DNA of 40,486 bases from Bacteroidia bacterium (GTDB lineage: Bacteria > Bacteroidota > Ignavibacteria > UBA10030). Shown here in pieces: positions 26,768 through 35,070 of this stretch (its first letter is position 1; each line of letters begins with the position of its first letter). Made by a program: the position numbers and the translations under genes. Location: contig BQML01000039.1 in assembly GCA_022180565.1 (NCBI GenBank), positions 1 to 40,486 on the forward strand, given 5' to 3'. The notes under the pieces were generated by a model, which did not search any database, had not been told where the DNA came from, and worked only from the letters and a program-made list of their open reading frames with translations.

Positions 26768-27196
26768 ATGCACATCCTCATTCTCAACGGTCCCAATCTG
26801 GGCATGCTTGGACAGCGCGAGCCGGAGGTGTACGGCTCGGAGACGCTTACCGATCTCGAGGCACGTTTGCGGAAGAGGTTTCCGGGCGTGCAATTCACCT
26901 TCTTTCAATCGAACCACGAGGGCGTTCTTGTGGATGAGCTGAACAGGGCGGCCGACGGGGGCGTCGACGGCGTGGTGATCAATCCCGGCGCGTACGCGCA
27001 TTCGTCGTATGCGATCCGTGACGCGGTGGCGGCTTTGAAGATTCCGGTGGTTGAGGTTCACATCACCAACGTACACGCGCGGGAGGAGTTTCGGCGGCGA
27101 TCGCTGATTGCGCCTGTATGCCGCGGCGTTGTCACAGGGTTGGGCCGGCGCGGGTACGAGCTCGCGGTACAGTTTCTCGTGGATGAGCGCGCATGA
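26768..27196 (+). CDS. aroQ: Type II 3-dehydroquinate dehydratase
   Basis: The 142-residue enzyme catalyses the third step of the shikimate pathway. It shows ILNGPNLGMLGQREPEVYG with Tyr22, the SNHEGVLVDEL loop, INPGAYAHSSYAIRDA and EVHITNVHAREEFRR with the catalytic His (103). The ATG at 26768 gives the standard family length; a longer reading to 26738 adds ten unrelated residues. It overlaps the HAD gene by 4 nt. The 51 nt before it contain a loose repetition of ATTCGT-like words and no clear promoter. Confidence 0.96.
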   Translation: MHILILNGPNLGMLGQREPEVYGSETLTDLEARLRKRFPGVQFTFFQSNHEGVLVDELNRAADGGVDGVVINPGAYAHSSYAIRDAVAALKIPVVEVHITNVHAREEFRRRSLIAPVCRGVVTGLGRRGYELAVQFLVDERA

Positions 27197-27876
27197 TCAA
27201 AGCCGTCGTCTTCGATCTGGACAATACTCTTGTAGATTTCATGGCGATGAAGCGCCGCGCAATCGACGCGGCTATTCAGGCCATGCGGGATGCCGGATTG
27301 AAATTGCCGGCAGACGAGATTCAGGCGCGGATCGACGAGATCTACAAACTGAAGGGCATTGAGTTTCAGAATGTGTTTGATGAGCTGTTGTACAATGAAT
27401 TCAGTAAGATCGACTACAAGATCCTCTCGGCAGGCGTGATTGCCTATCGGCGTGCACGGGAGGCGGCGCTGGTGCCGTATCCGCACGTATACATGACGCT
27501 CGTTGAGTTGACGAAAATGCAGATGAAGCTCGGCGTGGTTTCGGACGCGCCGGCAAAAGAGGCGTGGCTACGGCTCACGTATCTGAACTTCCACCACATT
27601 TTCGATGCCGTGATCACGTTTGATGATTCCGGAGAACGCAAACCCGCACCCGGCCCGTTTCGCAAGGTTCTGCAAAGACTGGGAGTGAAGCCCGAAGAAG
27701 CGTTGATGGTCGGCGATTGGGCGGAACGGGATGTCGTCGGTGCAAAGCAGGTCGGAATGAAGACCGTGTTCGCGCGTTACGGCGACACGTTCGGCACCGT
27801 TCATTCCAACGCGGATTATGACATCACGGACATTGGGGAATTGATCTCGATCGTGAAGAAAGAGAACAAGCGGTGA
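27193..27876 (+). CDS. HAD-superfamily hydrolase
   Basis: The 227-residue protein has all four HAD motifs: VFDLDNTLVD (nucleophile Asp10-type), GVVSDAP, the Lys of GERKPAPGPF, and MVGDWAERDVVGAK. A helical C1 cap (about 20-95) lies between motifs I and II. Such enzymes are phosphatases for small metabolites. The length and motif III context resemble the REG-2/phosphoglycolate-phosphatase-like subgroup, but the substrate cannot be fixed. It is translationally coupled to aroQ by ATGA. Confidence 0.9.
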   Translation: MIKAVVFDLDNTLVDFMAMKRRAIDAAIQAMRDAGLKLPADEIQARIDEIYKLKGIEFQNVFDELLYNEFSKIDYKILSAGVIAYRRAREAALVPYPHVYMTLVELTKMQMKLGVVSDAPAKEAWLRLTYLNFHHIFDAVITFDDSGERKPAPGPFRKVLQRLGVKPEEALMVGDWAERDVVGAKQVGMKTVFARYGDTFGTVHSNADYDITDIGELISIVKKENKR

Positions 27877-27986
27877 ACTCTTCTCGAATTGTCGCAATCC
27901 GAACGTCGGAGACGAGCAGAGATCAACGTGGATTTGTATCCGGGGTTCGGATTTCGTGTCTCCGGGAACTTCCATAAAGCGCAGAT

Positions 27987-28361
27987 ATGGGTATCAAAGG
28001 AATCGGTGTGGATGTTGTCGATGTAACACGCATGAAACACATGCTCCGCGACCAGGGCGAGGCGTTCACGGCGAAGGTATTCACGGAGGCGGAGATTGCC
28101 TATTGCCGGTCGAAGAAGAATCCCTATGAGCATTTCGCCGCCCGGTTCGCGGCAAAGGAAGCCGTGAGCAAGGCCTTGCAGACCGGCTGGCGCGGCGAGT
28201 TCCGTTGGAAAGATGTCGAAGTGATGAACGAGCCCTCGGGAGCGCCGAAGATCGCTCTGTATGGGAGCCTGGCAAAGACTCTCGAGGGAAAGATCGTCCA
28301 TCTGTCGCTCTCTCACACCGAGCACACAGTTGTAGCCTTTGCCTTGATTGAAGACAGTTGA
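27987..28361 (+). CDS. acpS: Holo-[acyl-carrier-protein] synthase
   Basis: The 124-residue protein has the AcpS signatures GIGVDVVDVTRM (metal-binding Asp near 9) and FAARFAAKEAVSKALQTG (Glu for Mg2+), and ends with LSLSHTEHTVVAFALIE. It transfers 4'-phosphopantetheine from CoA to the acyl carrier protein and so is essential for fatty acid synthesis. Length is normal. A 110-nt gap separates it from the HAD gene and shows no clear promoter consensus. Confidence 0.96.
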   Translation: MGIKGIGVDVVDVTRMKHMLRDQGEAFTAKVFTEAEIAYCRSKKNPYEHFAARFAAKEAVSKALQTGWRGEFRWKDVEVMNEPSGAPKIALYGSLAKTLEGKIVHLSLSHTEHTVVAFALIEDS

Positions 28362-28401
28362 TAATGGCTCTTTTCGCGCTGGACCTTCCCACGTCAAACC
28401 C

Positions 28402-29442
28402 ATGACCGTCCCGCCCGTCGTCAAAGTCCTCCTTCAGGTTGTCCTCTCCGGTACCTACACGCCGTTCGACATTCGGCAGTTTGTACACCTTTGCTTCAAG
28501 CTCGCGCTCCCTCTCGTGCGGAAGAAGATTGCTCTGGGAAAGGTCAGACCGGACATTCTCCGACTCGGGGAGCATGATATCGTGATCGATTGCCTGGCAG
28601 ATCTGTTTCGAAGGGATTCGCAGGGACGTTTTGAGATGATCGAATCGCACTTCAAGGATACGGACCTTGGGACCATGGACCAAGCAGAGGCGCTTGCCAC
28701 ACTACGGTCGCTTGTATTCCAGGCAGTGGGTCGCGGGATCATTCGAGTACTCAGCGAGGCGGATCCTGTTCTGTCAAAGGTTTTGCGAAATACAAAACTG
28801 GCGGTTCAAAAAACTGGCCTGTTTGTCGAAATGGAACAATTCGGCGAAACATACCTTGTACCCCGGGGGTATCACTGGGATTCGAACACTCCACCAATGC
28901 CGCCTGAAAGGATGGAACAACTTTTCTTTCGCGAGGTGCAGGTCAGTGATTCGGCCATGATCATGATAAGAAAACTTCATGCGGTGCTGGTCAAGGAAAA
29001 GCAGTACCAACCCAAAGTACCTTTTGTCGGCATCGCACTGATGTTCAGGAGGATCCATACGTCAGCGTGGGAAGCGGAATCAACGGAAGAGGCACGGACC
29101 CGGCAACAGAGTGAAGATCCCATGTCGGTAGCGGAGCTCGCCCGTCTGGCGGCAGAAGTGTGTAAGGAGATGAGGAGCGTCTTTTACCGCAGGGACGACA
29201 AAAAGAGGTTCCTCGACATCTATATTGCGGTCGTGCAGGAAGTCCTTGTGGACGAGCATAACGGACATGTTCGAGACGGGTACACGTACTATGAACGACT
29301 GAAAAAGCACATGCCAAAACTCACCCGGGCGGAATATGTTCAGAAACACAAAAAGAAGCTGGAATATCTCGCAAAATCAGGGAAGAAACGGATGAGTGAT
29401 GAAGTAAAGAGGGTATTTTTCGGCTCTAGGGTTGTTCTGTAG
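28402..29442 (+). CDS. Unknown protein, possibly a divergent sigma-like factor
   Basis: This 346-residue soluble protein has no family I can name. The N-terminal part is helical and basic (for example FVHLCFKLALPLVRKKIAL), then ILRLGEHDIVIDCLADLFRRD. This loosely recalls sigma-factor region 2, where an acidic helix precedes D/E-rich residues. A middle region carries MPPERMEQLFFREVQ, and the C-terminus YYERLKKHMPKLTRAEYVQKHKKKLEYLAKS is basic. The gene ends 13 nt before one encoding a membrane protein with an anti-sigma-type zinc finger. A sigma/anti-sigma pair is therefore suggested by context and weak pattern only. The ATG at 28402 is preferred; a TTG at 28348 is possible. Confidence 0.6.
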   Translation: MTVPPVVKVLLQVVLSGTYTPFDIRQFVHLCFKLALPLVRKKIALGKVRPDILRLGEHDIVIDCLADLFRRDSQGRFEMIESHFKDTDLGTMDQAEALATLRSLVFQAVGRGIIRVLSEADPVLSKVLRNTKLAVQKTGLFVEMEQFGETYLVPRGYHWDSNTPPMPPERMEQLFFREVQVSDSAMIMIRKLHAVLVKEKQYQPKVPFVGIALMFRRIHTSAWEAESTEEARTRQQSEDPMSVAELARLAAEVCKEMRSVFYRRDDKKRFLDIYIAVVQEVLVDEHNGHVRDGYTYYERLKKHMPKLTRAEYVQKHKKKLEYLAKSGKKRMSDEVKRVFFGSRVVL

Positions 29443-29455
29443 CTATTGTACAGGC

Positions 29456-30886
29456 ATGGATCACATTGATCAAAAAACCATCGAGCTGTTCCACCTTGGA
29501 GCGCGTTCGGTCGAGGCGTCTCGCAAGGTGATAGCCCGCCACCTAGAGCAGTGCGGCGCATGCAGACATCTGTATGAAGAGGTCCGGGGCTATTATCGCG
29601 AGGTGGGCGTCGAGAACCTCCAGGAGACACTCTTGCTTGATCGCAGGACGCCCAGAGCGTTGCCGGAGGTACAGAAGAATGATGGTTTTCCGATTTTCCG
29701 AAACATGCATGTTCGAGTCATCCGCTCGATTCGTTCTCATCCTGTGTCCTGGTCTGCCGGTATTGCCTGCATCGCTCTCCTGACGTTTTCGTTGCAGCTG
29801 ATAGTCCGGGATGTCAATCCGTCCTATGCCCGCGTTGGTGCTGGATATCTCACCGCGTACAATCAAGCTGAGGAGGTTCTCTGGAAGCAGGCAATTGACC
29901 CGTCGAGTGATGTGCTGACGCTGGATGATCCTCTGACCGTGGGAAAGTCTCAGGCCGCGCGGGTCATAGATGTTGATGGAGACGGTACGAACGAAGTCTT
30001 CGGAGTCTTCGGCTGGGGAACACAGGGCCTTCGGGATGACAGTCGATGGCGGAATGTCCTTGCAGCGTTCAACGCTGACGGCACCGAGCGGTGGAGGTAT
30101 ACGCTCAGGAGAAGAGTGTCCATCGGAACTCAAAGGTTCTCCGACGATTGGCGCTTCTACCAGATCAGCGCCGGTGATTACAACGCAAGCGGCACGCCTT
30201 ATGTTTTTGGATTTGCATCCCATGTGCCCTGGTACCCGAATGTTCTGGTGAAGCTCGACGCCAGGTCCGGGTCTCTTGAGGGCGAGTATTGGCACCTGGG
30301 CATGTTCCCGGTCGTTCGCGAACGGGATATCGATGCTGATGGTGTGGCGGAGCTTATCCTCGGCGGGCAGAACAATCAACTGCAACAGGCATGCCTGGCT
30401 GTTCTGGACCCGCGTGTTATCCGTGGTCAAGGACCGGCCCCTGTGGGACGAGAAATTGAGGGTGTAGAACAAGGAGCGGAACAGTTCTATATAGTGTTTC
30501 CGGGTTCCGATCTGAAACCATATTGGTACGATGTGACGAATGAAGTAACAAGTGTGGGATGGAAGGCCGACTCAACGCTGGAGGTGGTGGTCCGGGAGAG
30601 AATATCGCCGGCACTGGCAGAGAGCTCTTCCCCCGTCCTGCACGAAGACTGCAATCTGTATTTCTATTTCGATAGGAAGATGAATTGCGTGGACGTCAGG
30701 CCTTCTGACGCCTTTTCCGCCATTCGTCAGAAACATAGGAATCTCGGGCTGCTCCAGAAAGAGGCCGATCGTTCGTATTTTGAACACCTGCGATCGCAAG
30801 TCCTTTATTGGGATGGCACAGCATTCGTCCGCAAGCCCGTCATGAACAGACACTTTCAGGCAGTTCTGGATTCCGCTCGTCCGTAA
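29456..30886 (+). CDS. Membrane protein with anti-sigma-type zinc finger and FG-GAP-like outer domain
   Basis: The 476-residue protein starts with a putative zf-HC2 zinc finger, His29-x3-Cys33-x2-Cys36 (RHLEQCGACRHLYEE), typical of anti-sigma factors that hold ECF sigma factors. One membrane helix (about 99-118) follows. The large outer part contains DVDGDGTNEVFGVFG and DIDADGVAELILGG, which match the calcium-binding Asp loops of FG-GAP/VCBS propeller repeats. The layout is that of a transmembrane regulator that senses a ligand outside and controls a partner inside. The unknown protein encoded directly upstream is the natural partner candidate. The ATG at 29456 is chosen; the in-frame upstream start lies inside the previous gene. 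Confidence 0.7.
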   Translation: MDHIDQKTIELFHLGARSVEASRKVIARHLEQCGACRHLYEEVRGYYREVGVENLQETLLLDRRTPRALPEVQKNDGFPIFRNMHVRVIRSIRSHPVSWSAGIACIALLTFSLQLIVRDVNPSYARVGAGYLTAYNQAEEVLWKQAIDPSSDVLTLDDPLTVGKSQAARVIDVDGDGTNEVFGVFGWGTQGLRDDSRWRNVLAAFNADGTERWRYTLRRRVSIGTQRFSDDWRFYQISAGDYNASGTPYVFGFASHVPWYPNVLVKLDARSGSLEGEYWHLGMFPVVRERDIDADGVAELILGGQNNQLQQACLAVLDPRVIRGQGPAPVGREIEGVEQGAEQFYIVFPGSDLKPYWYDVTNEVTSVGWKADSTLEVVVRERISPALAESSSPVLHEDCNLYFYFDRKMNCVDVRPSDAFSAIRQKHRNLGLLQKEADRSYFEHLRSQVLYWDGTAFVRKPVMNRHFQAVLDSARP

Positions 30887-30948
30887 GGAATTCTGCACCG
30901 GGTCTCCGTTGACAGTATATGCATAGAGAACCAACTTGGAGGCTCTCT

Positions 30949-32514
30949 ATGCTCAGATTCACAATTTCAGCCTTGGCCCTTTGCCTGTCGGTGGCCCCGG
31001 CTCTGCGTGCCCAGAATTGGTCGTCACAGACAATCCCCACGTCCGCAACGCTTCGCGCAATTCATTTTATCGATGCAAACAATGGATGGGCGGCCGGATA
31101 CGATGGCGTCATTCTTCACACCACAAACGGGGGATCCAATTGGAATTCCCAAACTTCCGGTATATCAACACGATTGGTTGCCATCCGATTCGTTGACGCG
31201 AACTATGGTTGGGCAAATACGGGTTTGAAGGTCTTGAGAACCGAGGACGGCGGTTCAACCTGGAATGACATGACAGGCCTTGATGCCAACGCAGCCATCT
31301 TTAGAAACACGATCTTCCCCATATCGAGCACCGTAGCATGGTCTACAGCCCAGGCGAGCGGCCAGCGTTGGTTCTACCGCTACACCGCGACTTCGGCAAC
31401 GGCCGTGACAGAAGAAACCTTCAATCTCATCTCTTCAAGTGCGCAGCTGCTGGATCTGTGGTTTGTCGATCAGGATAACGGATGGGCGGTGGGCACAAGC
31501 GGGCAGATTTGGAAGATCACAAGTGCTAGTACAGGGTCTCCATCGTTCACGAATCAGACGAACACGTCCGTGACCTCATCCAACCTCCGGGGTGTGTACA
31601 TGGTGGATGGCAATAATGGCTGGGCCGTGGGGGATAACGGAACCATCATCAAAACCACAAACGGTGGAACCGATTGGAGTACGGTGACAAGCGGCATCTC
31701 TTCGACGCTTCGTGATGTTCATGCATTGGACATGAATAACGTGATCGTCGTGGGAGATGGCGGCGTCATCCGAAGAACATCCAATGGTGGAACCGACTGG
31801 ACAACGGAAACGAGCAATGTATCGACCGTTCTATGGAGCATCGGTTATCCGGGGGCTTCCCCAGGGTATATTGCCGGAGGAGATTTTTCGACAAGTCAGA
31901 ATGGTGTGATCTTGAAAACGACGGATGCCCTGCCTGTGCAGTTGTCTGCCTTCTCGGCGTCGGTGATCGGATCGCGAGTTGACTTGCGTTGGAGGACGGA
32001 GTCCGAGGTAGAAAATCACGGATTTGAAATTGAACGAAGACAGATGCGGGGTCAATCGTCCGGTTCGGCGCCATGGATTGTTCTGGGATTTGTGGTGGGA
32101 GCAGGTACGTCCTCAATCCCCCGGGACTATTCGTACGTCGACCGGGACTTGCAGTCGGGACGATATGCCTACCGAATCCGCCAGATTGATTTTTCGGGAT
32201 CATCAACGTTGTCCAATGCACTCGAAGTTGAGACCGCAACCCTTCCTACCAATCTCCAGGTGTCCTCGGCATATCCCAATCCTTTCAATCCCACAACGAC
32301 GTTCTTGTTCACTCTGCCCGAACCGGGCCGTGTTGTTGTCAGGATCTACACCATCTTCGGAGAAGAATTGGCAACCGTCGTGGACAAGTACCTGCCTGCC
32401 GGAGGTGAACACAAGGCAGTTTTTGACGCGTCAGGGCTTCCTTCGGGAACATACATTGCACGAATATCGGCCGGTCCGAATACGGTCATGCAGAAACTGC
32501 TTCTTCTCAAGTAG
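30949..32514 (+). CDS. Secreted YCF48-like beta-propeller with type IX sorting domain
   Basis: The 521-residue protein has a signal peptide (LRFTISALALCLSVAPALRAQ) and GGAGG 8 nt before its ATG. Residues about 25-330 hold repeats of the form D-x-NNGWAVG followed by I-x-x-TTNGG-x-W, the YCF48/BNR-like propeller blades. A fibronectin-like linker starts with VQLSAFSASVIGSRVDLRW. The end (YPNPFNPTTTFLF, then GEELATVVD and LPSGTYIARI) is a classic Por-type C-terminal sorting domain. It is therefore likely exported by Sec, then moved to the surface by type IX secretion. Function on the surface is unknown. Confidence 0.9.
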   Translation: MLRFTISALALCLSVAPALRAQNWSSQTIPTSATLRAIHFIDANNGWAAGYDGVILHTTNGGSNWNSQTSGISTRLVAIRFVDANYGWANTGLKVLRTEDGGSTWNDMTGLDANAAIFRNTIFPISSTVAWSTAQASGQRWFYRYTATSATAVTEETFNLISSSAQLLDLWFVDQDNGWAVGTSGQIWKITSASTGSPSFTNQTNTSVTSSNLRGVYMVDGNNGWAVGDNGTIIKTTNGGTDWSTVTSGISSTLRDVHALDMNNVIVVGDGGVIRRTSNGGTDWTTETSNVSTVLWSIGYPGASPGYIAGGDFSTSQNGVILKTTDALPVQLSAFSASVIGSRVDLRWRTESEVENHGFEIERRQMRGQSSGSAPWIVLGFVVGAGTSSIPRDYSYVDRDLQSGRYAYRIRQIDFSGSSTLSNALEVETATLPTNLQVSSAYPNPFNPTTTFLFTLPEPGRVVVRIYTIFGEELATVVDKYLPAGGEHKAVFDASGLPSGTYIARISAGPNTVMQKLLLLK

Positions 32515-32551
32515 GCTTTCCCAACGGGGGCTGGAGGGCCACGGCCCCGCG

Positions 32552-32582
32552 TTGCAAGTCTGGTCTGATTTCCCTACCTTAC
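32552..32582 (+). promoter_or_regulatory. Promoter for the MerR-family gene
   Basis: TTG (32552-32554), 20 nt, then TACCTTAC (32575-32582), near the TAnnTTTG -7 form. The ATG lies 24 nt further on. Confidence 0.5.
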
Positions 32583-32605
32583 GCTGAGAACGAGACGGCA
32601 ACGCC

Positions 32606-32995
32606 ATGAAACACATCGGTATCAAGAAGCTGTATTACTCGATCAGCGAGGTGAGCAAGATCACCGGACTGGAGCAGTATGTGCTCCGATACTGGGAGTC
32701 CGAGTTTCCGCAACTCAAGCCGCAGAAGAATCGTGCGGGGAACAGAATCTACACGAACAAAGACATCAAGCTAATCCTGCACGTGAAGCAATTGCTCCGG
32801 GACGAGAAATACACAATCGAGGGAGCGAAAAAAGTCCTCGAGGACTTTGTTCCCGAATCCGAAGCAGGCGAGCAATTGGAGCTTCTTAGCGTTCCCCCGA
32901 AAAAGAAGATCAAAGACGAAGAGATCAGGGCAGATGTGGCTGAGGTCAAGGAATTTCTTGAGGATTTGCTGAAGAGAATCAACGCCGGGTCTTGA
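32606..32995 (+). CDS. MerR-family transcription regulator
   Basis: The 129-residue protein has a MerR winged helix-turn-helix at its start: YYSISEVSKITGLEQYVLRYWESEFPQLKPQKNRAGNRIYTNKDI. A helix linker and a short C-terminal tail rich in Lys/Glu follow. There are no Cys residues for metal binding in the effector part, so it is not a classical metal sensor. Small MerR proteins of this shape are common in Bacteroidota and mostly uncharacterised. It sits alone between secreted-protein genes and has its own promoter-like sequence. Confidence 0.88.
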   Translation: MKHIGIKKLYYSISEVSKITGLEQYVLRYWESEFPQLKPQKNRAGNRIYTNKDIKLILHVKQLLRDEKYTIEGAKKVLEDFVPESEAGEQLELLSVPPKKKIKDEEIRADVAEVKEFLEDLLKRINAGS

Positions 32996-33090
32996 GACAC
33001 GCTTCACAGCAGTGCGAAGTTCATCCTTCCCGTTCCACCAACAATCGAAGATGCCGAAGGGAATCTGTTGGGATTCTGCAGAGATTCCGC

Positions 33091-33121
33091 TTTGATAAAG
33101 AAGCATTCTTGGACATTTTTG
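33091..33121 (+). promoter_or_regulatory. Promoter for the SBBP-repeat protein gene
   Basis: TTTG (33091-33094), 19 nt, then CATTTTTG (33114-33121), one mismatch from TAnnTTTG. The ATG at 33160 has a strong AGGAGGT site just upstream. Confidence 0.5.
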
Positions 33122-33159
33122 GACCACTCCAGAGTGTTCCTTTTTTCTAGGAGGTCAGC

Positions 33160-34812
33160 ATGATCCAAAGTTATATGGGCGCCCTGCCCGCCGTTGCTCT
33201 CGTCACGATGTCGCTTTCGGTTGCCTCTGCCCAGGTGTCCGAAGTATGGTCGCGATCGTACAATGGATCCGGAAACGGATTCGATCAGATTTACGCGATG
33301 ACCATCGATGGAGCAGGGAACGTCTATGTTACCGGGAGTACATACAGCGGTGGGGCGACTGGTGTCGACATGGCCACGATCAAGTACAACCCTGATGGAG
33401 ACTCATTGTGGGTGCGGAAGTACAACGGTCCCGGCAACAGCACAGACATCGGTCGGTCGATAGCTGTTGACGCGGACGGGAGCGTGTTTGTAACAGGGGA
33501 AAGCAGGAGCGGGTCATCCTCGGGCACAGAAGACTTCCTGACGATCAAGTATCTCGCCAACGGCGACACGGCGTGGACCCGCCGTTATGACGGTCTTGGG
33601 GGGCTTGGCGATTTTCCCGCCGGACTTGCCCTCGACGACTCGGGCAATGTCTATGTCACGGGCGGAAGCAACTCTGGCGCGTCTGGCAACGATATCATCG
33701 TTGTAAAGTACAACAACGACGGCGTTGAGCAATGGGTCAGCCGATTCGAGGGGACCGCTACGTTCGGATTTTCGGACTATTCATACGGGATCGCCGTAGA
33801 TCCAGTGACGGGTAATGCGCATGTCGTAGGTCATGCAGACAATCTCAATACGTTCTGGGACCTGACAACGCTGAAGTACGACCGCTACGGCACCAAAGTG
33901 TGGCACAGGACTTACGCGGGCCCTGTTAATAACGTGTCGGAGAAGGGCGAAGCCATCACCATCGATGCGGCGGGAAATGTCTATATCACGGGGAGTAGCA
34001 ACGGAACGAATTCCTCGACCGACATTGTGACCATTAAATACAGCGCTGACGGCACTGAGCAGTGGACCCGTCGCTTCGATCGGAACCAATTGATTGATGA
34101 TCCTTTTGCGATCGCGGTCGATCCCGCAGGCAACGTCCTCGTTGGTGGAGAAAGCGGCAACGACTACGTGCTCATCAAGTACAGTCCTTCGGGTGATAGC
34201 CTCTGGGCACGATGGTACAATGGCACCGCAAACCTGACGGATCAGGTCTATGCCATCGCCGTGGATGGGGATGGAGACATCTACGTCACGGGCCGGAGTG
34301 GAGGCAATGGAAGCAGTTACGATATTGTAACCATCAAATATACGGCGGCAGGCGATTCAGTTTGGGGAGTTCGATTCAACGGGACGGGATCGTTCAATGA
34401 TGAAGCAACCGCGATCAAGATTGATCACCTTGGCCACATCTACGTCGCGGGAATGAGCACCGGGACCGGCGAAAGTGGTAACTTTCATCTGGTGAAGTAC
34501 ATGGAATCAACCCCCACTTCAGTAAGCGATGGACGGATCGCCGGTCCGTCGGATTTTGTACTCCTGCAGAATTATCCTAACCCATTTAACGGGATCACAT
34601 CCTTTGACATACGTCTGACTCAGCGGGGGCGGATCGACCTGAAGGTCTTTGACAGTCTGGGACGGGTAGTGGCCACAGTGGTGAACGGTCTTCACGAGGC
34701 GGGTGTACACCGGTTTCGCTGGAATTCCGGCGACGCTCCGAGCGGGACATACTGGTACCGATTGATTGTGGGAGAAAAGTCGGAGACGCGCTCCATGGTG
34801 CTGATAAAGTGA
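33160..34812 (+). CDS. Secreted SBBP-repeat beta-propeller with type IX sorting domain
   Basis: The 550-residue protein has an N-terminal signal (through VASAQ) and eight SBBP-type repeats of about 50 residues. Each reads roughly GN-x-YVTGSS, then D-x-x-T-x-KY-x-x-DG-x-x-W. These fold into beta-propeller blades. The C-terminus has LLQNYPNPFNGITSF, then VFDSLGRVVATVVNG and APSGTYWYRLIVG, the Por-type sorting domain. It is likely a surface or secreted protein exported by the type IX system. The ribosome-binding site AGGAGGT lies 6 nt before the ATG, suggesting strong expression. The specific role is unknown. Confidence 0.92.
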   Translation: MIQSYMGALPAVALVTMSLSVASAQVSEVWSRSYNGSGNGFDQIYAMTIDGAGNVYVTGSTYSGGATGVDMATIKYNPDGDSLWVRKYNGPGNSTDIGRSIAVDADGSVFVTGESRSGSSSGTEDFLTIKYLANGDTAWTRRYDGLGGLGDFPAGLALDDSGNVYVTGGSNSGASGNDIIVVKYNNDGVEQWVSRFEGTATFGFSDYSYGIAVDPVTGNAHVVGHADNLNTFWDLTTLKYDRYGTKVWHRTYAGPVNNVSEKGEAITIDAAGNVYITGSSNGTNSSTDIVTIKYSADGTEQWTRRFDRNQLIDDPFAIAVDPAGNVLVGGESGNDYVLIKYSPSGDSLWARWYNGTANLTDQVYAIAVDGDGDIYVTGRSGGNGSSYDIVTIKYTAAGDSVWGVRFNGTGSFNDEATAIKIDHLGHIYVAGMSTGTGESGNFHLVKYMESTPTSVSDGRIAGPSDFVLLQNYPNPFNGITSFDIRLTQRGRIDLKVFDSLGRVVATVVNGLHEAGVHRFRWNSGDAPSGTYWYRLIVGEKSETRSMVLIK

Positions 34813-35070
34813 ATGCTTCGGTGTTTAAGTGCTGGTCAGAGGGTGAATTGACAGACCTTGAGGTTTCATGAGGAGGTCAGGGCTGGGGCGGCTGAAGGGA
34901 AGGACAAGGAATTGCTGAAGAAGGGGAATTCGAGTTTCTGATACGATTCGTGTCTGTCTTCGCTAACCTCTCGTGCCCTCCAGACCATCGTGGGTTAGGA
35001 TAAGGGGCTCTGACCCGGCATCTCCCTTCTGCCGAATCCTTTCTCTTTTTTTTTTTGTAGATTAGTCAGA
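34813..35070 (+). other. Intergenic region with a T11 tract
   Basis: These 258 nt contain no convincing gene. A run of 11 T (35046-35056) lies 14 nt before the next ATG and is not preceded by a strong hairpin, so it is more likely promoter-associated than a terminator. A purine-rich stretch at about 34870-34930 shows no reading frame of note. Confidence 0.4.

Noticed and set aside
32520-32552. GC-rich hairpin after the YCF48-like gene
   Set aside because: The stem is interrupted and not followed by T residues, and it overlaps the merR promoter region.
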